From the NCBI GenBank assembly GCA_963573305.1, contig OY754327.1, positions 180,552,386-180,616,385 of the forward strand: a stretch of 64,000 nucleotides of DNA. The letters are read 5' to 3'. A program made the translations under genes and the position numbers. Below the pieces are notes generated by a model. It was not told where the DNA came from, ran no database searches, and was given only the letters and a program-made list of their open reading frames with translations. This stretch comes from Pyrrhosoma nymphula (taxonomy: Eukaryota > Arthropoda > Insecta > Odonata > Coenagrionidae). Shown here piece after piece: positions 56,853 through 64,000 of this stretch (within the stretch, counting starts at the first letter, position 1; each line of letters starts with the position of its first letter).

Positions 56853-58230
56853 TACAGTTGAGCACCCCTAATTCGGAAATCCCTAATCCGGGAACACCCG
56901 TAATCTGGCAATATTTCCAAGGCGTGCTTCGCGAAAAACAAACTTTATTTCAGAGTCATTACTTCATATTTACTGAAATTGTAACCCACTCTTAACAAAA
57001 ATACTCCCATTAAAAAGTGAGTATTGGAGGATTTTTTGCGTACAATTTTGTCTATATTAATTATTGTGTTCAACAAAGATCTTTATTCAGCAAATTGAAG
57101 ACATATTGCGTCGTTTCCGAGACGCGTGTGTGTGGTGTCTTGGAGATGGACAGTACCGGTCTTACATGGCGCATGCATGTTTGATTTATACTTACAATTA
57201 GTGGCAACTTAAAGTAAAAACTATCAGTCATCTGCATAGTTTTATCCGTAATTCTGTCTAACGTAAGCAGTTATAGCAGCAGCAAGGGGGCGAAGCAAAA
57301 GCACAGAACTTTAACTATCGCAGAAAAAGCGGGTGTTGAAAAAACTTTTTTTCGGTACATCAGTGAAGCGCTTGTACATGTGATATGTACTCAGTTGGAT
57401 CTTTGACAATCTATAGCAATAAGAAGCAGAAAGAGAATATCCTCAAATTTTTCTGTGAAAGTGGCACTGAGAAAGGAATGGCGATAAGAAAAACCATGAA
57501 AGAAGGGTCTAGTGCCGTATTAGATCGTGTACTTATTCAGTGGTTTCGACTGCGTTAAAATGAAGGGCTCAGTATTTCAGGCCAAATGTTAAAGGAGCAG
57601 GCTAAAATATTTAATAGAATTTGATAATTGTAGATACGTTCAAAAAGGCAACAAATTGGAATGAATCAATCCTTAAGCATTGACAAGAATCTTCCTCCAA
57701 GGCTTCCTCCTCAATCGCTCCCGATGCATCGATGGATAGCCGCACAGATGGAAGCACCGGTAGCAGCGAGGGTTGACGGCGCGGCGTAGACAGCTCATTG
57801 AATCAGCTAATATCGTATTAAACACAGTGGCATAAGGATTGCAAGGGACATTGAAAACAATGAAAATTTGTTATTTATTTTTATTATTTATCAACTAATG
57901 GCATTATACTGTTTGATGTGCAGCAATATGTTTATATGTTCTACGCATTCTTTTTACTCTGCCGTTTCGCGATACTACCGGTTGACTGATTTTGTGTTTG
58001 TGAATTTAAAAACAGTTTATTTCTTTTTTTTTATTATTTGTTAAATTATACAGAATTTATTCAAATTTTATTGAATATGTTATAATTAATCGAATTTGCC
58101 TCATAAAAACATCACGAATCCCATAAGTATACTGGTTACTACCACAGCACCCGTAGTCTGCCAAAATCCCTAATCGTAATCTGGCATCGCTCAAGTCCCA
58201 ACGGTGATGGATTAAGGGTGCTCAACTGTA
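56853..58230 (+). mobile_element. Tigger-like element with relic transposase
   Basis: Left TACAGTTGAGCACCCCTAAT and right ATTAAGGGTGCTCAACTGTA are near-perfect inverted repeats with TA ends, followed by AATCCCTAATC-type words on both sides. It contains a CENP-B-type N-terminal transposase remnant at 57255-57625. Length 1.38 kb indicates loss of the catalytic region. Confidence 0.85.
57255..57625 (+). pseudogene. Relic Tigger transposase N-terminus
   Basis: In two frames: SKGAKQKHRTLTIAEKAGVE, then YGIGSLTIYSNKKQKENILKF, CESGTEKGMAIRKTMKEGSSA and VLDRVLIQWFRLR*NEGLSISGQMLKEQAKIFNRI. The last part (DRVLIQWF...SGQMLKEQAK) is the second helix-turn-helix (Tc5/CENP-B type) of Tigger/jerky proteins. 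Stops and a missing DDE domain make it non-functional. Confidence 0.78.
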
Positions 58231-58889
58231 CAAAATTTACAGCACCACAATGTCCTGTGAGCCGATCTATTCACATCCAAAATGTTGTGCTGTCCACCCA
58301 TTTTTTTCTGTGGGGCCCCTCATTCCCTGGCCTGCAAAAGAGACTCCCACCAAGAGTGCAAGCTGGCAGATGGGTGGCCACACTTACAATCACTGAGACA
58401 TCTGATGATCTGAGGGCTGATGAGAGGGATTTTGAAGTGGAAGCATATGTTCCCATGAGATGAAAGTCAAAAGACAATAACGATTTCCTACACGTTGGAA
58501 TGCATCTCTCTTATCTTTGAAATGTATCTCTCATTTTATACAGGATCCAAAACTACTCAAAAAGTCAAATGTAGCAATCTAATTATAATCTCAACTACTC
58601 AAGCAAACAACAAATATGAGGTAATTATGGATCAATAGTTGATGCAATCGAAGGAAATCAACCAAGCTTCAATGCTACTATCCATGAAGTTGACATTCTT
58701 AAAATTTTCTTTTAAAAAAATGAAGTGATAAAACAGTAGAGCGCCGATTATCTCTGCTAATGGAGGGGGAAGCCTAAATGAATAATCAAAAGTGATGGAA
58801 AAATCAGTTCATGTTCAATTTCGTGGCACTTGTGGTCTTGCTTTCAGCACCATGCTTTCTGTAAGTCTTTCACGCCTATTATAATGAAA

Positions 58890-61338
58890 TACAGTAGAAC
58901 CTCTTTTTTAAAAACCTCTAATTTACAAAATGACACCAATTTACAAACCATTCCGCCGGTCCCGATCTTTGTATATAGGAAAACCATGTAAAATGACCTC
59001 CATTTTACGATACCTCCATTTTACGATACCTCCATTTTAATGATTTACGAAGTGAGAAGCCAGTCCCCAGGAGTGACTGACCCCTGTTTTACGAAGTATT
59101 TTTAATGTTTTTGTCGCAATGTTTTGAGGTCAATGCATCACTCAATGTGTAAACATTCGGCATTATGCGAACATTTCAAGAATGAGCATTTCAAATTCAA
59201 GAAATTGTAGAAAAGGTATCGAAAAACCTTAACATTTTTAAATTTAATGCAAGCTGCCTCTGCACATATTTTTGGGTCACGTCTAGCGATGTTTTTCTCT
59301 GCGCGAACGACTGAAACAACGGGTTGCGCTCCGAGGGTGATAAGTCGGGAAAGCCATCTCAAATAAACAAAATTTGGCCCGATTTTAAGGTAGATATTTA
59401 TGTCACTTTTACTTGTGGTAAACATGAATAATATATGATCCTGGATACAAAGGCTTCTTTTCTAAATCGATTTTCACGTCAGATAAAAAGAAGAAAGAAA
59501 TTACTAAGTTTCCTCTTCATTCGCTGTAATTTTAATGGCCTATAAGCGTAGGCTATAATAAAATTTCCGCCAGGGCATATTACTCTCTCAGGAAACATGT
59601 GAATTGGCCAGCTTATCAAGTCTTTCTTGAAGGTGTTCACCTGATTACATTGTAACCACAGTCTACACGGAGTAACCGTTACAATGTCTTCGCTCTCAAT
59701 AGCTGGTTTGAGTTTCTTCTTTCCCTTGTTATCAGTTCCTTTGTCATCCGAGAGTGGCTCGCACCTATAACTTTGTTTCCAGAATTCTTTGAAGCCAGAA
59801 AATTACACTGTAAGCTGTGAGCGAGTGAAAATATTGTAGTTTCCAAGCGAGCAGAAGTCGCGCGCATTCAGTTAGAATCACTCTCAACGCGAGGTGGGCT
59901 GTGTTTGTGATATCCCGTGTGTCTATAAGTAAAACAATGGATAAAACATCGCTGAGCAAAAAAAAACGAGGAAGTCAGTGAGTTTGGTTACCATAAGGTC
60001 GATAATCAAGGAATTTCGTGATCGCGCGCAGACATAAACAGAAATTGCTCGGAAGTATGGCATTTCTTTATCGACATAACAACTTATGAATTCAAGCGAA
60101 AACATTTTGATTCGCACAACAGCATCGTCGAAAACCAAGTACATTTCATCGTCGAAGTTTGAACAGCTTGATTTGCAGATGTATTATTATTATTTTTTTT
60201 AAGTGTCGACGATTGTGAGTGCAACTTGCCTATAACCAATTCTGAAGGAGAATGCTCAGATTTTGGCTCTTAAACTGAAGTGAGACAACTTTAAATGTTC
60301 AAATGGGTGGCTAGAAAAATTCAAGAGAAGACATTGAATCACTTCACTTAAAATCTGCGGAGAAGAAGGGCGTGTGAACACAAGATGTTGAGCAGTGGCA
60401 TGAAATGCACGACGAAATTGTGTCAAAGTATTCCCCTTGGGACAGGTATCATTTAAGAATACTAATTTTGTAATAATACGTTACTTATGTTCAAATTTTG
60501 ATGCACTTTGAATACTTAATTTTTCATTAGTTTTACGCCGTTAGGTAAGAATTTGCGATCGCGACTTACAGCTATCAGTACCCGTGAGTAAATAGTTCTC
60601 GCAAATCACCGCTAGATGTCAGCGCTATTGAACGCATATGTGGGAATTTCAAATTACCTCGAGTAAAGTTCTAAAATTGACTTTCTTCAGCTACGAAATA
60701 TTATTGAAGGTATTTCAAATGGTACGTTTTCTTCAAAAAAGGCATTTCCTAGTCTTTGTACTGAAATATACTGGGTCAATTGGAACTTCGTTTTGAAATT
60801 TCTTAGTTAGAATGCATCCGTGGCATTCCCATGTTAAAATGGCCTCTTTCAACACAAATTCAACTAGCACTAAACATATTCCCTGCGCTAATTAATGCAT
60901 ATGCACTCCGTGGGATGAATTAATTCACTTATTCCCCTTATTATGATATCTACCAACTTGAAGCTACAAGAAATGAATTCAGTTGCAGCAGCCAAGTTCA
61001 CACCATTATAAATTTGTAGAAAAATATTTACCAGTTTTTAAAGTTTCTGTTAATTTTTTTGAAGGAGAGCATAAAAAATATGCCACTATGTATCTGAAGT
61101 GTAGGTTTCTAATTTCCTTTTGATCTATTAAACATTTAACTGGATGTGTAATTAATTTTATTTAAATATTACCTCCCTTTTAATCCCATTTATCTTTATG
61201 AAGTGCGCTACTGAAACTGGATTGGGATTGTTGAGGTTTCGATTGCTAGAAAGATAACCTCCAATTTACAAACCCTCTGATTTACAAAGCTCATATTTTT
61301 GTGTCCCTTCAACTTCGTAAAATAGAGTTTCTACTGTA
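58890..61338 (+). mobile_element. Tigger-like element, full-length copy
   Basis: Left TACAGTAGAACCTCTTTTTT and right AAATAGAGTTTCTACTGTA are inverted with TA ends. The left 1.29 kb is closely similar to 21654-22948. A decayed CENP-B-type N-terminus follows ATGGATAAAACATCG at 59937, and further pieces of the second HTH occur at 60240-60450 (ENAQILALKL, SNGWLEKF-like, DVEQWHEMHDEIVSKY) in shifting frames. The right kilobase is AT-rich with no catalytic domain visible. Confidence 0.82.
59937..60470 (+). pseudogene. Relic Tigger transposase, DNA-binding part (copy 2)
   Basis: MDKTSLSKKKRGS then a stop. KTEIARKYGIS can be traced only with frameshifts. A T-rich insert near 60190 is followed by ENAQILALKL and NGWLEKFK-like words and VEQWHEMHDEIVSKYSPWDRYH, the usual sequence from the CENP-B HTH towards the DDE domain, which is missing. 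Copy 1 at 22695 is cut at the corresponding T-rich point. Confidence 0.6.
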
Positions 61339-62712
61339 CTCATATACCTTAAATAGTATTTCATTTATCAGGTAATCGTTATTTTCATTTACTTCTACAA
61401 ACTATTTCACCAACTAAAATTGATGTTTGTTGTTTGTGTGCTCCATCAATTCGTGGAACTTTCAGAGGTGAATTTTATTCTCAGACGTGCAATGCGTTGT
61501 TTTCATTTAACTACTTGTCATATTTACCAATCAGTAAGTATTTGAATTCATTACTCATTTATACTTTTCATTCTAACTTTAAACTTTTATCTACTTCTTG
61601 AGATTGTAAATTTCATTATATAGCAGTTCTACTGTAATTTATTTCATGCGTGATATTTGATGAAAATTTGTGTCTCAGAAATATTGCCAGGTTGAAAGCT
61701 TACAAGCTGGCTACAAACTGCACAGTGATGATGGATCCTTTGAAAAAAATCCATTAAACAGGTCTTAAAGTAAAAATATCACAGTTATGCAACGCTATGT
61801 GAACTCAAACTCGTGTTAACTCTTTAGAAATTAGCAAATATAAATGAAAAGATGATTCATCAGCATAGTGAACCACCTAGTTTTGATCACAGAATATGAA
61901 TTTTAAAAATAAATGACCCTTCTCATACCCTTCAATATAGTTCCCGGTGAAACAGAAAGCTTTTGTTACCACATACCGAAACAAATACATGGCATAGTCC
62001 AGATTGCCATTGTCCTTAATTTTACTTACATCTTATCCTAAGATTCGTATAACGCAGATTTTAGCAAGGAAGTCATTAGGCAAAATTTGACCCTGAAATT
62101 GAAAATATAAGATGCAGGGTGATTTTTCATGGGTTTCTATGGGCTTGTCTTCTATGCTGGAATATACAGTACTTAATAGCTTTTCTGAAACATTTCTCAG
62201 ATGTTTCAATTTATAGTCTAAAAGTTATTACAGAAATATGTCAGCAAGGCTACAACATTTATCAAACCCTGGAAATGTTCATCACATAATATTCATTTTA
62301 GAACTGACAACTAAGGTAAAATTAGCATTTTCACCAAATGCAGCATTTAATGGCATCTTCAAAGTATCAGAATAATCACCTCATCACCTATGCCCAGATA
62401 CCCTCATGGTGTTACACATGAGTAAAGATGTTGTGTATTTGATACAAGGAACTGGTAAGACATGAAAAGATTTTCAGGCTGTCAAAAACAAGCACAAATA
62501 CATCTGAGTGAGGTAAAATATAATTTAACAGTTTCTTTGAGTAATAATCAGAAACCTATAGTGTTATAAACCCACAAAAGTTGCTTAACTAGCAATTATG
62601 GGAGCTACATATAGTATAATTTATCTCATCACCTTAAGTAATACTGAGTGCTCAATGTGAAGTGCATTTTTAGTTGGTGTAGGCACTCAACTGTATAGAG
62701 CTTCAACTGTAC
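61339..62712. other. Intronic sequence with one dispersed repeat
   Basis: No coding similarity. The stretch 62030-62175 is an inverted relative of the repeat at 36995-37300, ending TGGAATATACAGTA. Otherwise unassigned AT-rich intron downstream of the helicase exon at 62713. Confidence 0.45.
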
Positions 62713-62923
62713 CTGAATTTTGCAATTGGTAGGTGTTCTTGGATTTCACGGAAGCGCCTCCATTCCACTGCCATTCGACCATCATCTGAACCAGACTCAG
62801 CTTCACGAAGTCTCAATATGCGCTGTAGCATGTCCTCTGATCTACGCGTCAACCTCCTTGCATCAGGCTCCCCATAACGTCTGCCAGTGATTGGATCAGA
62901 CAGCTCACCACGACCAAGTACAT
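62713..62923 (-). CDS. DHX30-like DEAH RNA helicase, most upstream exon visible
   Basis: Internal exon between a CCACCAG acceptor and an AG|GTACAG donor. It begins with two bases of a split codon and ends two bases into an Arg codon completed by the exon at 53691. It encodes about 70 residues, including LGRGELSDPITGRR, and ends in a charged segment that leads into the RecA1 domain (LPIAKFR-QEIINL across the junction). This matches the layout of DEAH/RHA helicases, where a basic pre-helicase segment precedes motif I. Earlier exons, including any dsRNA-binding domain or targeting peptide expected for DHX30, must lie beyond the right edge. Confidence 0.85.
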
Positions 62924-64000
62924 CTGGTGGGCAGTTAAAAGAAGATAGGATAATGCATAAGAAGTAACCTAATTGGCAGTCTTATTATTCAGCAGTATTA
63001 TATTCTCCACTACGGATATAGCTAAATAGACATTCAATAGACAATAATAGACTGGTGATCAAATAAAAGCAGATAGAAAGATCAAACATTGGCGGACACT
63101 TAATCAGTGGATTAACAGTGGAAGAACTCCTCTGCTAAGTCAGTTTTTCAGATATACATAACACCAAAATAATTTTGACGAAAAATACAAAATGTGTACA
63201 GCAGTAGAGAATTAGTTCGATTTAGCCCAATTTCTATCCTATGCTATATCCTAACTCTGTGCCTGCACAACCACATTTGAATTAGTGATCTTTGAAAAAT
63301 TAAATAAAATAACATCAGATTTTGTATACACACTTGAGTCTGAACTCTTTCATAATGAAAATATCTGGCCTTAATTTGTTAAAAGCCATTTAAGCATAAA
63401 AGTCTCTTAGTGCGATGGGCTGATATATCGGCTTTTGCTTCTTGGGTGTAAAGTGTAGAGGATGGATATATCGGCTCGCAAATAGAATATTGTTCAACTT
63501 CATAGCACTAAAATAATTACATTTATTCTTCTGACAATGTAAAAGAATAGTATCATTAACAAATAATTCAATTTACATAAAATTAAAAAAAGACACCAAT
63601 GGATATCTAAAACAACTTCATAAAGTTTTTTTTCCTAGGGTAATAGATTTTATTAAATTACCCTTTGCATTTCACACAAGTTCCGCTGGCAGAAGGCAGC
63701 ACTAAAAGGGTTAAGGTACCAGTCATGACAGTTAAATTCCCTTTAATGTTGCCTATGTAGCTTGCATAGCATATTGCAAGGCTCAGTAACAATGAAAAAT
63801 ATCCCTGGCAAAGAAAGTGAAGAAAATAAATATACATAAATGTTTCAAGTTACAATTTTTCATTTTTTCGATAGGTAGAGGAAAACCAACTGATAAAATT
63901 AAATAATACTATGCTTAGGCTTCATTTCGGTTCAAGAACCAAACTCATAGCTAAATTTTTTCATATTTTAATGAGTTAAAGAAAAATGTTCTAAATGGAA
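62924..64000. other. Intronic sequence at the right edge, nothing recognised
   Basis: Intron upstream of the first visible helicase exon. The word GGATATATCGGCT-like (GATATATCGGCT) occurs twice near 63421 and 63466. No further exon was found before the window ends. Confidence 0.45.

Noticed and set aside
1..64000. CRISPR arrays, operons, bacterial promoters or ribosome-binding sites
   Set aside because: No regularly spaced direct repeats of that kind. The coding structure is spliced eukaryotic, so bacterial signals are not applicable.

Overview
This is an AT-rich, intron-rich and transposon-laden stretch of animal nuclear DNA, most likely from an arthropod and probably an insect. The evidence is spliced coding exons with GT..AG borders separated by 1-12 kb introns, no prokaryotic-style gene packing, and an arthropod-like repeat mix: pogo/Tigger-like, hAT and piggyBac DNA transposons, a Penelope-like retroelement, an R2-superclade LINE, other LINE fragments and a 5S-derived SINE. 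The species cannot be named from sequence alone.

One host gene runs through most of the window on the minus strand: a DHX30-like DEAH-box RNA helicase. Ten exons (62713-62923, 53481-53691, 52416-52793, 40553-40821, 36130-36327, 29460-29664, 25937-26151, 20783-21057, 15674-16046, 14232-14427) join in frame with matching intron phases and encode about 840 residues. They cover helicase motifs I to VI, the winged-helix/HA2 region and most of the OB fold. The first exons lie to the right of the window. The final C-terminal exon was not found and probably lies to the left or in unrecognised sequence.

Almost everything else is transposon-derived and sits in introns or 3' of the last exon seen. From 1260 to 13934 there is a stack of nested hAT and Tigger-like elements, four of them with perfect 8-bp target-site duplications. 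From 15 to 25 kb there are more Tigger-like elements, a 5S rRNA-derived SINE, a hairpin repeat, and an R2-superclade LINE inserted in a Tigger copy. From 26 to 40 kb there are hAT MITEs (one inside a Penelope-like endonuclease relic), a LINE inserted in a ZMYM1-like hAT gene, another hAT element and a LINE tail. At 40986-45969 there is a young Penelope-like element with an open 942-codon RT/GIY-YIG ORF, a partial tandem copy and a 5' inversion, bordered by AT microsatellites. From 47 to 51 kb there is a decayed spliced gene of an insect multicopy family and a large hairpin. From 54 to 61 kb there is a nearly intact piggyBac element and two Tigger-like elements with decayed CENP-B-type transposases.

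No operon, CRISPR array or obviously new multi-gene system is visible. The most unusual material is the deep nested hAT stack, the Penelope element's inversion/tandem architecture, hairpin repeats carrying a hammerhead-like core (CTGANGA, stem, GAAA), and the 5S-derived SINE.
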